Positions 42,949 to 51,615 of a stretch of DNA of 64,000 bases are shown here, in pieces. The notes below the pieces were generated by a model. The model was not told the origin of the DNA. It made no database searches and saw only the letters and a program-made list of their open reading frames with translations. Location: contig CP034928.1 in NCBI GenBank assembly GCA_004102645.1, positions 1,042,153 to 1,106,152 on the forward strand. The letters run 5' to 3'. This DNA is from Candidatus Bipolaricaulis sibiricus. Its GTDB lineage: Bacteria; Bipolaricaulota; Bipolaricaulia; Bipolaricaulales; Bipolaricaulaceae. Positions within the stretch are counted from its first letter, which is position 1. Every line of letters starts with the position of its first letter. A program made the position numbers and the translations under genes.

Positions 42949-45711
42949 ATGGAACCTTGGTACAAGGTCGCCACACCGCGGAAGGAGGTCCGGGAGGGAC
43001 GCTCCTTCAACCCCGACGAATTCGCCATCGCCCTCGAACAGGTCGTGGGTGGCACGGCTCCCGAGGACTATCGGGACCCGGCTCAGTTTTTCTCTCGCAC
43101 GTGCTGGACCCGGGCGTTGCGCGAGCACGCGGGGATGGTGTTGCGGCGGCTCTCGGGCAGGACCGACAGCACCGCCCCGGTACTGACCCTGATCACCCAG
43201 TTCGGCGGCGGCAAGACGCATACCCTCACCGCCCTCTACCACCTCGGCACGAGCGGCGACGAGGCGGTCGGCTACTCGGGGGTCTCCGACCTGTTGCGCC
43301 ACGCCGGCCTCTCCTCCGTGCCGCAGGCCCGGGTGGGCGTGTTCGTGGGGAACGCCTGGGACCCGCAGGACGGTCGGGAGACCCCCTGGATTGACATCGC
43401 CCGCCAGCTTGCGGGCGACAAGGGCGTCGAGGTGCTGGGCACGGCCGCGAAGACGACCCCGCCGGGGACGGAGTCCATCGCGCGCGTCTTCAGGGCGGCG
43501 GACGCGCCCGTGCTCCTCCTCTTCGACGAGGTCCTCAACTTCCTCAACCGGCATCGCGGCATGGCGGAGTCGTTCCACGCCTTCATCCAGAACCTGACGG
43601 TCGCGATGACAGGAACGACGCACGGCGCGGCGGTGATCAGCCTTCCGCGCAGCCAGGTGGAGATGACCGACTGGGACATGCAGTGGCAGGAGAAGATCAC
43701 CAAAGTTGTCCGGCGTGTCGCCAAGGACCTCATTGCCAACGACGAGAAGGAGATCAGCGAGGTCGTCCGGCGGCGGCTCTTTGAGGATCTGGGAAGCGAG
43801 CGCACCAGGAGGAACGTGGCGAAGGCCTTCGCGGACTGGTGCTTCGAACGGCGGGCGCAACTGCCACCGGAATGGACGGCCGTGGACACGGCGGCGACGG
43901 AAGCCAAGGCGAGGGAGTTCCTCCGCGCTCGGTTCGAGGCATGCTATCCCTTTCACCCGGCAACCCTCTCGGTCTTCCAGCGGAAGTGGCAGACGCTGCC
44001 GCAGTACCAGCAGACGCGGGGGACGCTGGCCATGCTGGCGCAGTGGATCGCCTGGGCGTATCGCGAGGGCTTTACCACGGCGCGGCGAGAACCTCTAATC
44101 ACTCTGGGGTCTGCGCCTCTGCACGACCCCGGGTTTCTCAGCACGATCCTCGGCCAGCTGGGTGAGCCCCGGCTCGATGCAGCTATAAGGTCGGATATCG
44201 CCGGCGAGCATTCGCACGCGGAAGCGCTGGACGCCGACACAAAGGGCCCGCTCCGTGACATCCACCGCCGCGTCGGAACGGCAATCCTCTTTGAGTCGTC
44301 AGGTGGCCAGGCCGACAAGGTCGCGCACCTGCCGGAACTGCGCTTCGCCCTCGGCGAGCCCCAGGTGGACACCACGTCCGTGGACAATGCTGCCTTCGCA
44401 CTGGAAGCCAAGGCCTACTACATCCAGCGAGTCGGCTCCGATGGTTTCAAGGTCTACCACAAGGCCACGATCCGAAAAGCGGTCAACGACCGGAGGGCTT
44501 CCCTGGATGAAGAGAGCGAGATCAAGCCCGCCATGCGCAAACTCGTCGAGGAGGAGTTTCGCCGCGGGGCCAGCATCCCAGTTGTGCCGTTCCCGGAGGA
44601 CAGCGCTGAAGTCCCCGACGCGCCAAAGCTCACGCTGGTGATCCTCGAGCCGGAATCCGAGTGGACGGGCGGCGGTTCGCTAAAGAGCCAGCTTGCGGAA
44701 TGGACCAAGCAGCGCGGCAGATCCCCGCGCCTCTACCCGGGATCGCTCGTGTGGTGCATCAAGAAGCCGGGGCGGGAGCTGCGGGAGAAGGTGGAGCTGT
44801 GGCTCGCCTGGAAGCGGGTGGCCCGGGAAGTGGTCGACGGCACGCTGGGGGGTGATTTCGACCGGACGGATCGCGCCGATCTCCAGTCGAAGGTCGCCGC
44901 CGCAGGAGAGGCCGCCAAGGACGAGGTCTGGGGGGGCTACTGCTTCGTCGTAATTGCCGACTATCAGGAGGGTGATGGCCTCAAGGCCATCGATCTCGGA
45001 GCCGGCCACTCCTCGAGCGGTGAGACCTTGTGCGGCAGGGTCATTGACGCGCTCAAGTCCGCGGCACTTCTCAACGAATCCGTCGGCGCGGGTTATATCG
45101 AGCGGAACTGGCCGCCCGCGCTGAAGGAGTCCGGCGCGTGGCCGCTCGCCAGCCTGCGGCAGAGCTTCCTGAACGGGTCGCTGACGAGGCTCTTTGATCC
45201 CGAGACTACTCTGCGGAGGAAGATCGTCGAGTTCGCCGCGAATGGCGACTTTGGCCTCGCCTGGGGTCAGAAACCAGACGGGACCTACGAGCGGGTCTGG
45301 TTCGAGGAGACCGTTACCGCGGACGAAGTCGCTTTTGAATCAGACGTGTTCTTGCTCACGAAGGCCAAGGCGCAAGCGCTCAAAGCCGGTAAGCCGGAGC
45401 CTGCTCCGGGCCCCGAACCGGTGCCCCCCATACCGGAGCCCGAACCTGGTCCCGGCCCTGAGCCAGGCCCAGAGCCTCCACCTGGGGTCCAGACGAGAAC
45501 CATTCGCCTCGTCGGGGCTGTCCCCCCCGAGCTGTGGAATCGGCTGGGAACGAAGGTCCTACCGAAGCTCAGGTCGGGCTCCGACCTCAAGGTTGGGGTC
45601 GATTTCTCTGTCACGATCAACCGTGACGCATTCGCAAGTCTGAAGTCGGACCTCCTTCAGATCCTGGATGAGCTGGGATTAGCGGGCACGGTGGAGATCC
45701 GCGAAGCGTGA
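42949..45711 (+). CDS. DUF499 AAA+ ATPase (Hma-type)
   Basis: A 920-residue ATPase, the third core Hma component. Walker A is QFGGGKTHT (84-92), Walker B is LLLFDEVLNFL with Asp193-Glu194, and an NTPase core runs through about residue 400 (WQEKITKVVRRVAKDLI, ACYPFHPATLSVFQRKW). Large C-terminal domains follow (LYPGSLVWCIKKPGRELREKV among them). Residues about 817-849 are a Pro-Glu-Gly linker. A terminal domain of about 70 residues follows (IRLVGAVPPELWNRLGTKV). Its role is presumed signal integration or DNA translocation. AGGAGG precedes ATG. It is the last gene of the operon, directly before the IS110 element. Confidence 0.9.
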   Translation: MEPWYKVATPRKEVREGRSFNPDEFAIALEQVVGGTAPEDYRDPAQFFSRTCWTRALREHAGMVLRRLSGRTDSTAPVLTLITQFGGGKTHTLTALYHLGTSGDEAVGYSGVSDLLRHAGLSSVPQARVGVFVGNAWDPQDGRETPWIDIARQLAGDKGVEVLGTAAKTTPPGTESIARVFRAADAPVLLLFDEVLNFLNRHRGMAESFHAFIQNLTVAMTGTTHGAAVISLPRSQVEMTDWDMQWQEKITKVVRRVAKDLIANDEKEISEVVRRRLFEDLGSERTRRNVAKAFADWCFERRAQLPPEWTAVDTAATEAKAREFLRARFEACYPFHPATLSVFQRKWQTLPQYQQTRGTLAMLAQWIAWAYREGFTTARREPLITLGSAPLHDPGFLSTILGQLGEPRLDAAIRSDIAGEHSHAEALDADTKGPLRDIHRRVGTAILFESSGGQADKVAHLPELRFALGEPQVDTTSVDNAAFALEAKAYYIQRVGSDGFKVYHKATIRKAVNDRRASLDEESEIKPAMRKLVEEEFRRGASIPVVPFPEDSAEVPDAPKLTLVILEPESEWTGGGSLKSQLAEWTKQRGRSPRLYPGSLVWCIKKPGRELREKVELWLAWKRVAREVVDGTLGGDFDRTDRADLQSKVAAAGEAAKDEVWGGYCFVVIADYQEGDGLKAIDLGAGHSSSGETLCGRVIDALKSAALLNESVGAGYIERNWPPALKESGAWPLASLRQSFLNGSLTRLFDPETTLRRKIVEFAANGDFGLAWGQKPDGTYERVWFEETVTADEVAFESDVFLLTKAKAQALKAGKPEPAPGPEPVPPIPEPEPGPGPEPGPEPPPGVQTRTIRLVGAVPPELWNRLGTKVLPKLRSGSDLKVGVDFSVTINRDAFASLKSDLLQILDELGLAGTVEIREA

Positions 45712-45795
45712 CATGAAAGTCAGAGGGGGGACTGTGGGGTCTACCATCGGATTCTGTGACCTGTGAGTGCAGGAGTTTCGAGGTAGGATGAGGTG

Positions 45796-45952
45796 GAGGC
45801 AAGGGTGTGGCTGGTGGGGTCGGCAGCCTTTCGGGGACCTGCTCGGCTCTGAAATGCTGCCCTTGCCTCTTTGTTCATCCAGGGGCGTCCACCGGGATGA
45901 TGCCGGCCCACGGGGCATGTGGCTCTGTTCGGTAGACGAGATGGCCTGGGTG
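45796..45952 (+). ncRNA. Candidate IS110 bridge RNA
   Basis: Upstream of the transposase two large stem-loops can form. The first has GAGGCAAG(GG) at 45796-45805 pairing with (CC)CTTGCCTC at 45860-45869, and GGCAGC (45822-45827) pairing with GCTGCC (45856-45861), leaving an asymmetric internal loop. The second pairs CATCCAGG (45876-45883) with CCTGGGTG (45945-45952, one G-U) and contains ATGCC/GGCAT (45900-45904 with 45914-45918). Two successive stem-loops with internal loops ahead of the recombinase gene match the bridge RNA plan of IS110 elements. No loop-to-target match was tested. Confidence 0.4.
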
Positions 45953-45978
45953 AGTTCATCCTGCAAGGAGGTGCAGCG

Positions 45979-47181
45979 ATGGGGCCCCATCTTCGTGTAG
46001 GCGTGGATGTAGGCGCGAAGTCTCACCATGTGGGGATCGCGGATCGGGAAGGGCGGATCCTGGAGAACTTCGTCATCCCCCACTCCCAGGAGGGCTTTGC
46101 CCGGTTCTTCTCACGGGTGGAGAAGCACTCCTCGAAGCTGGGCGTTCCTGTGGTGGTGGCGATGGAGGGTCTCAACGGGTGGAGCCGTCCGTTGGATCAG
46201 ATGATCCTTGCGCGCGGGTACCGGCTGTACAACGTGAACAACCTGAAGCTGGCCCGGTTCCGAGAGATCTTCCCGGGAGGGGCGAAGACCGATGCCTTGG
46301 ATGTGCGCAAGATCCTGGAGCTGTGGCACCTCCAGGACCATCTTCCCGTGGCCAAGGACGTTCTTCAGGAGGTGCCCGAGGCGCCTCCCGAGAACCAGAA
46401 GCTGAAGCGGCTCACCCGTCGCCGCCGGCAGCTCGTGAACGAGAAGGTGCGCGTGGTGAACCGGATGCAGAGCGATCTTCTGGCGGTGTGCCCGGAGCTA
46501 CTGGCGATCACCGGCGACGCGACCAACCTGTGGTTCCTGCGGTTTGTCGCCAGCCGGGACGACCTGCGGGAGCTCCGTCAGACGCCCAGGAACGAGGTGC
46601 TGGCGATCCGGGGGATCGGGAAGAAGTACGCCGGGGTCATCGCCCAGTGGCAGAAGAAGGCGCGGTTCTCAGCGGAGGCAGAGTACGTGGGGCCGATGAT
46701 CGTCGCGGATGCGCGGAGGTTGCTGGAGGTGCTCCGGGAGATCGCGACGTTGGAGGAGGCGATCGAGGGCCTCGTCGCGAGCTCTCCCCTGGCCCAGCGG
46801 ATCGACTCGATCCCCGGGTTCGGTGCGATCTCGAGCGGGGAGCTGGCAGGGGAGATCGGGACGATGGATCGGTTCCACTCGGAGCGGAGCCTGGCCCTGT
46901 ACCTGGGGATGTGCCCGCTTGACCACCAGTCGGGGGAGCACAAAGGGAGCAAGCGGCCGCGGCAGGTGAACCGGCGGGCGAAGGCAACGATGATGACGGC
47001 GGTGGCCCGGCACATGGCAAAGGTGCCTCAGTCACGCGCCTACTACGAGAAGAAGCGAGCAGAGGGGAAGAAGCACAACCAGGCGGTGCGAGCGCTGGGC
47101 CGGCACCTGGTGCGGGTGATGTGGGCGATGCTGACGCAGGGTCGTGACTACGAGCTCCGGGAGGACTCATGCCCCGGTTGA
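45979..47181 (+). CDS. IS110-family transposase
   Basis: A complete 400-residue DEDD recombinase. The N-terminal RuvC-like domain has GVDVGAKSHHVGIAD, VVAMEGLNGW and the FPGGAKTDALDVRKI acidic segment. A coiled coil follows (about 125-200). The C-terminal Transposase_20 domain has IDSIPGFGAISSGELAGEIG and ALYLGMCPLDHQSGEHKG, where the catalytic serine would lie. AAGGAGG precedes ATG 45979. The gene is intact, so the element may be active. Confidence 0.93.
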   Translation: MGPHLRVGVDVGAKSHHVGIADREGRILENFVIPHSQEGFARFFSRVEKHSSKLGVPVVVAMEGLNGWSRPLDQMILARGYRLYNVNNLKLARFREIFPGGAKTDALDVRKILELWHLQDHLPVAKDVLQEVPEAPPENQKLKRLTRRRRQLVNEKVRVVNRMQSDLLAVCPELLAITGDATNLWFLRFVASRDDLRELRQTPRNEVLAIRGIGKKYAGVIAQWQKKARFSAEAEYVGPMIVADARRLLEVLREIATLEEAIEGLVASSPLAQRIDSIPGFGAISSGELAGEIGTMDRFHSERSLALYLGMCPLDHQSGEHKGSKRPRQVNRRAKATMMTAVARHMAKVPQSRAYYEKKRAEGKKHNQAVRALGRHLVRVMWAMLTQGRDYELREDSCPG

Positions 47182-47257
47182 GAAAACCAGCGGGACGTTC
47201 AGGTCTTGCAATCCAACAGCTCCCGCTCGTATCCTGAGTCCGCGCCGAGTCCGCGGC

Positions 47258-47286
47258 TTGATCGAGGGCGAAGGGGGCGGTACGCT
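47258..47286 (+). promoter_or_regulatory. Promoter of otsAB
   Basis: TTGATC (47258-47263), 17 nt and TACGCT (47281-47286) precede a leader of roughly 65 nt ending in AGGAGGT (47344-47350). Confidence 0.55.
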
Positions 47287-47358
47287 GAATCGGGACCATC
47301 CTCGCACGCCGCAGATCCACGGCGCGCTAACCCCAGGACCCCCAGGAGGTGACCGGCG

Positions 47359-49533
47359 GTGGGCAGGACGATCATCGTCTCCAACCGGCTTCCGGTGACG
47401 GCCAAGCAGGAGGAAGGAAGCGTTCAGTTCGTCCCCAGCGTGGGGGGACTCGCCACCGGGCTCCGGTCGGTCCACGCCTCGGGGGAGGGCCGGTGGGTGG
47501 GCTGGCCGGGGATCGCCGCGGAGGCCCTGCGGGGGAAAGAGGGGACCGTTTGCCGGAACCTGGCGGAGCTCAACTGCGTGCCCGTGTCCCTCACCCCGCG
47601 CGACGTGCGCGACTACTATGGCGGGTTCAGCAACCGCACGATCTGGCCCCTGTTCCACTACTTCACCCAGCACGCCACCTACGACCGCGACCACTGGGCC
47701 GCCTACCGCCGGGTGAACGAGCGGTTCGCCGCCGCCACGGCCGAGATCGCCGAGCCGGGAGACACGGTCTGGGTGCAAGACTACCACTTGATGCTCGTCC
47801 CGGCGCTCGTCCGCGCTCGCCTCCCCGCGGTCCGGATCGGGTTCTTCCTCCACATTCCGTTTCCCTCCTACGAGGTGTTCCGGCTGCTGCCGTGGCGGAA
47901 GGAGATCCTGGAGGGGCTGCTGGGGGCCGACCTCGTGGGGTTCCACACCCACGACTACGTCGGGCACTTCCTCGACGCGGTCCACGCGATCCTCGGCCGC
48001 GGGCACGCCGCGGGGAACGTGGAGGGGGGCGAGCGGCCGGTGCGGGCAGACGCGTTCCCGATGGGGATCGACTACGACCGGTTCCGGACGGCGGCCGAGG
48101 CGCCGGCGGTCCGGCGCGAGGTGGGGCGGATCGAGCGCCACATGGGCGACCGCCAGGTCATCCTCTCTGTGGACCGCCTCGACTACACGAAGGGCGTCCT
48201 GGAACGGCTGGAAGCGTTCGACCTCTTCCTCACGGAAAACCCGTCGTGGCGGGAACGGGTCACGCTCGTCCTGCTCCTCGTCCCGTCCCGGACCCGGGTC
48301 GAGGAGTACCGGGACCTCAAGCGGAAAATCGATGAGCGGGTCGGGCGGATCAACGGCCGGCACGGGTCGGTGGGCTGGATCCCCATCGGGTACCTGTACC
48401 GCAGCGTGCCGTTCGAGCGGCTGGTCGCCTTGTACCGGGCGGCAGACGTGGCGTTGGTGACCCCGCTCCGCGACGGGATGAACCTCGTCGCCAAGGAGTA
48501 CGTGGCGTGCCAGGTCGACGGGGACGGGGTGCTCGTCCTGAGCGAGTTCGCCGGGGCAGCGCAGGAGCTGGGGGAGGCGCTCCTCGTCAACCCCAACGAC
48601 GTCCCGGGGATGGCGCGGGCGATCGGGGAGGCGCTGCAGATGCCGAGACGGGAGCGGGCGGAGCGGATGAGGCGGATGGCGGAATGGGTGGCCGACCACA
48701 CGGTGGAGGGGTGGGCCGCGGACTTCCTGGCCGAGCTCGCCGCGCACCGTCTCCCGGACCGCGCGCCCCAACCCCTCGGCGGCGACGGGGTCGCACGCCT
48801 GGACGCCAAGTACGCGGCGGCGGAGGCGCGGTTGCTGTTCCTGGACTACGACGGGACCCTCGTCCCGTTCGCCGCGATCCCGGGGAGGGCGAAGCCGGAC
48901 CGGGAGCTGCGAGGGCTCCTCGCGCGGCTGGCGCAGGACGCCCGGAACGAGGTCGTGATCGTGAGCGGGCGCGACCGGGAAACGCTCACGGCGTGGCTGG
49001 GGGACCTCGACCTGGCGCTCGTCGCCGAGCACGGGGCGTGGGTCCGGGAGCGGGGGGGCGCGTGGCGGGCCACAGTCGCCCGCGATGGGGCGTGGAAGCA
49101 GCGGGTACGGCCCCTCCTTGACCGGTACGTCCGGCGCACGCCGGGGGCGTGCGTGGAGGAGAAGTCGTTCTCGCTGGCGTGGCACTATCGCCGGGCGGAG
49201 CCCTACGCGTCGCAGCTGCGCGCCCCCGAGCTGCGGGCGGCGTTGCGCGACCTCGCCGCAGAGCTCGACCTCCACGTGCTCGAGGGCGACCACGTGCTCG
49301 AGGTCAAGGCGGGACCGTTCCACAAGGGCCACGCTGCCGCACACTGGCTGGACAAGCCGTGGGGGTTCGTCCTCGCTGCGGGGGACGATCGGACGGACGA
49401 GGACCTGTTCGGTGCCCTGCCCCGTGGGTCGTGGACGATCAAGGTCGGGGGCGGCCCGTCGCGGGCCGAGTACAGCGTTCCGTCCCCGCGCGAGGTGCGG
49501 GCGCTCCTGGCACGCCTCGCTGGTCGGCGCTGA
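47359..49533 (+). CDS. otsAB: Trehalose-6-phosphate synthase/phosphatase fusion
   Basis: A 724-residue bifunctional enzyme. Residues 1-460 are the GT20 synthase (OtsA): SNRLPVTAKQ, VWVQDYHLMLVPALVR, FFLHIPFPSYEVFR, DRLDYTKGVLERL, VTPLRDGMNLVAKEYVA. It makes trehalose-6-phosphate from a nucleotide-glucose and glucose-6-phosphate. Residues about 485-724 are the HAD phosphatase (OtsB), with FLDYDGTL (nucleophile Asp496, Asp498) and LAAGDDRTDEDLF. One polypeptide therefore converts substrate to trehalose, a compatible solute and thermoprotectant. GTG 47359 has AGGAGGT eight bases upstream. No other trehalose genes are nearby. Confidence 0.96.
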   Translation: MGRTIIVSNRLPVTAKQEEGSVQFVPSVGGLATGLRSVHASGEGRWVGWPGIAAEALRGKEGTVCRNLAELNCVPVSLTPRDVRDYYGGFSNRTIWPLFHYFTQHATYDRDHWAAYRRVNERFAAATAEIAEPGDTVWVQDYHLMLVPALVRARLPAVRIGFFLHIPFPSYEVFRLLPWRKEILEGLLGADLVGFHTHDYVGHFLDAVHAILGRGHAAGNVEGGERPVRADAFPMGIDYDRFRTAAEAPAVRREVGRIERHMGDRQVILSVDRLDYTKGVLERLEAFDLFLTENPSWRERVTLVLLLVPSRTRVEEYRDLKRKIDERVGRINGRHGSVGWIPIGYLYRSVPFERLVALYRAADVALVTPLRDGMNLVAKEYVACQVDGDGVLVLSEFAGAAQELGEALLVNPNDVPGMARAIGEALQMPRRERAERMRRMAEWVADHTVEGWAADFLAELAAHRLPDRAPQPLGGDGVARLDAKYAAAEARLLFLDYDGTLVPFAAIPGRAKPDRELRGLLARLAQDARNEVVIVSGRDRETLTAWLGDLDLALVAEHGAWVRERGGAWRATVARDGAWKQRVRPLLDRYVRRTPGACVEEKSFSLAWHYRRAEPYASQLRAPELRAALRDLAAELDLHVLEGDHVLEVKAGPFHKGHAAAHWLDKPWGFVLAAGDDRTDEDLFGALPRGSWTIKVGGGPSRAEYSVPSPREVRALLARLAGRR

Positions 49534-49539
49534 GCTCGT

Positions 49540-51615
49540 CTACGGTTCGGAGCGCGCCTCGCCGCCCGCGAACTGGAGCTGCCACAGGGCCCAGAACAGG
49601 CCCTTCTTGGCGAGAAGCTCCTCCACCGGGCCCTGCTCGACGAGCTTCCCGTCGTGGATCACGAGGACGCGATCGGCGTTGCGGATCGTGCTCAACCGGT
49701 GGGCGATCGCAATCGAGGTTCGCCCCGCCAGCACCCGCTCCAACGCCCCCTGCACCTGGGCCTCGGTCTGGGAGTCGATGTTCGCCGTCGCCTCGTCGAG
49801 AACGATGAACTTGGGGTCGGCGGCCACCGCCCGGGCAAGGGACAACAGCTGCCGCTCTCCGACCGACAGCCGCACTCCACGCTCCTTGACCTGGGTCCCG
49901 TACCCCTCGGGAAGCTGGGCGAGGTGGTCGTGGACCCCAACCGCCTTCGCCGCCTCCTGGGCCACGTCGGCGGGGACAACTCCGTCCCACATCCGAATGT
50001 TCTCCGCCACGTCGCCGGAGAACAGGAACACCTCCTGTGGGACGAGGGCAAGCTTGCGGCGGTAGTCGGAGAGGTCGAGCTCGGTCAGGTCGACCCCGTC
50101 CACGAGCACGCGCCCCTTCTGCGGCCGGTAGAACCCGAGCGTGAGCCCGACGATCGTCGTCTTCCCCGACCCCGTGGGGCCAACGATCGCCACCCGCTCG
50201 CCCGGGGTGACCTTGAACGACACGTCCTTCAGCACCCAGTCCTCGTCGTTGTAGGCGAACCACACGTTCTGGAACTCGATTTCGCCGCGGAGGGTGGGCA
50301 GGGCCCGGCTCCCGGTCGGTTCCGGCTTCTCGTCGAGGATTCCGAAGATCCGCTCCGCGGCGACCATCGCCGCCTGGAGGATGTTGTACTGCTCGGACAG
50401 GTTCACCATCGGCTGGAACAGCATGCGGATGTAGCTCGTGAACGCGACGAGCGCCCCCAGGGTGAACACCCCGGACAGGACCCCCCGGCCCCCGTACCAG
50501 ATGAGGAGGGCCAGGGCGATGTTCTGCATCACGGAGATCACCGGCCCAAACACCCCGTACACGGTGATCGACCGCATCTGGGCGCGGAAGAAGCGCTGGT
50601 TGATCTCGGCGAACGCGTCCATGCTCCGCTTCTCCTGGCGGAAGAGCTGGATGATCCCCATCCCGGACAGGGACTCGGCGATGTAGGCGTTGATCCGGGC
50701 CAGCACCCGCCGCGCCGCGCTGTACGCCTCGCGGGCCCGCTTGCGGAACCAGAACGCGAGCACAAGGATGAACGGGGTGAACGCGAGCAGGATCAGGGTC
50801 AGCCGCACGTTGAGGTGGAACATGATCCCCAATACCCCGGCGATCATCAGCAGGTCCTGCAGCAGGCGCACGAGAACCTGGGTGAACATCTCGTTGATCG
50901 CCGCCACGTCGTTCGTGGCCCGGGTGACAAGCCGCCCCACCGGCTGGCGATCGAGGTAGCTCATCGGCAGCCGCAGGAGGTGGCCGAACACCGCCCGCCG
51001 CATGTCGAAGAGAATCCGCTGCCCGGCGTACTGGAGCGTGTACACCTGGCCGTAGGAGAGGAGGAACCGCACGACGAGGAACCCGAGGTAGGCGAGGGCG
51101 AGGATGCCCAGCACCTGGACCGCCGACAGGCGCAGCCGGAGGAGGTCGCCGGCGGGAATGGCCCGCAGCGCCTCCTCGGGGGCCGCGAGGCCGGCCGCGG
51201 TGACGCGGAACGCCTCTGGGTACCGGCGGGCGAGCTCGGCCTCCGCGGTGCCGGGGGGAACGACGAGGAACCGCCGGAGGACGCGGCCGTCCTCCTCCAG
51301 GGCCTGCCGCACCGGCTCGGGGAGGGTCCGCCCGTCGACGAGGAACGTTCCCGGCTCGTAGGGAACCGCGCCCGCGACCGGCGGGGCGTCGGCCCGGACC
51401 TCGAGCCACGGCAGGACGAGGACCGAGTCGACGGCTGTCTTCACGAGGTACGGCATCGCGAGCTCGATCACGGTGATCCCGCCCGCGAGAAGGAACGCCA
51501 GCACGAATAGAAGCCGGTACGGCCGCGCGAACCGGATCATCCGCCGCAGGAGGCGGAAGTCGATCGCCTTGCCGAACTGCTCCTCGTCGTGGTCGTGGTG
51601 GTGGTGTCCGTTCAT
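49540..51615 (-). CDS. ABC exporter half-transporter, consensus-site subunit
   Basis: A 691-residue fused membrane/ATPase protein. A His-rich N-terminus (GHHHHDHDEE) precedes TM1. An extra-cytoplasmic insertion of about 95 residues (about 70-165) splits TM1 and TM2. Six TM helices follow in total, then an ATPase with Walker A GPTGSGKTT, signature LSVGE (non-canonical) and Walker B FIVLDEATANID with the catalytic Glu. It pairs with the next gene, whose start it overlaps by ATGA order (51612-51615), as in TmrAB or TM287/288 heterodimers. The substrate is unknown: multidrug or lipid. The His cluster could bind metal. Confidence 0.92.
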   Translation of the reverse strand: MNGHHHHDHDEEQFGKAIDFRLLRRMIRFARPYRLLFVLAFLLAGGITVIELAMPYLVKTAVDSVLVLPWLEVRADAPPVAGAVPYEPGTFLVDGRTLPEPVRQALEEDGRVLRRFLVVPPGTAEAELARRYPEAFRVTAAGLAAPEEALRAIPAGDLLRLRLSAVQVLGILALAYLGFLVVRFLLSYGQVYTLQYAGQRILFDMRRAVFGHLLRLPMSYLDRQPVGRLVTRATNDVAAINEMFTQVLVRLLQDLLMIAGVLGIMFHLNVRLTLILLAFTPFILVLAFWFRKRAREAYSAARRVLARINAYIAESLSGMGIIQLFRQEKRSMDAFAEINQRFFRAQMRSITVYGVFGPVISVMQNIALALLIWYGGRGVLSGVFTLGALVAFTSYIRMLFQPMVNLSEQYNILQAAMVAAERIFGILDEKPEPTGSRALPTLRGEIEFQNVWFAYNDEDWVLKDVSFKVTPGERVAIVGPTGSGKTTIVGLTLGFYRPQKGRVLVDGVDLTELDLSDYRRKLALVPQEVFLFSGDVAENIRMWDGVVPADVAQEAAKAVGVHDHLAQLPEGYGTQVKERGVRLSVGERQLLSLARAVAADPKFIVLDEATANIDSQTEAQVQGALERVLAGRTSIAIAHRLSTIRNADRVLVIHDGKLVEQGPVEELLAKKGLFWALWQLQFAGGEARSEP

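Larger units (their letters stand above)
45712..47257 (+). mobile_element. IS110-family insertion element (outer limits)
   Basis: The element includes the transposase gene and flanking non-coding DNA. IS110 elements lack the usual terminal inverted repeats and target duplications, so the ends cannot be fixed by eye. The limits given are the DUF499 stop and the start of the otsAB promoter. The 5' non-coding part is long (267 nt) and structured; the 3' part (after 47181) carries a GAGTCCGCG direct repeat at 47236 and 47247. Confidence 0.6.

Noticed and set aside
30329..45711. DISARM classification of the defence island
   Set aside because: The SNF2-DUF3883 helicase is DISARM-like, but no drmA helicase, drmB (DUF1998) or PLD-domain drmC is present. 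The DUF1156 and DUF499 genes fit Hma instead.
47236..47255. GAGTCCGCG direct repeat as an IS110 end or target duplication
   Set aside because: IS110 elements do not make ordinary target duplications and the repeat has no partner at the left side; probably incidental.
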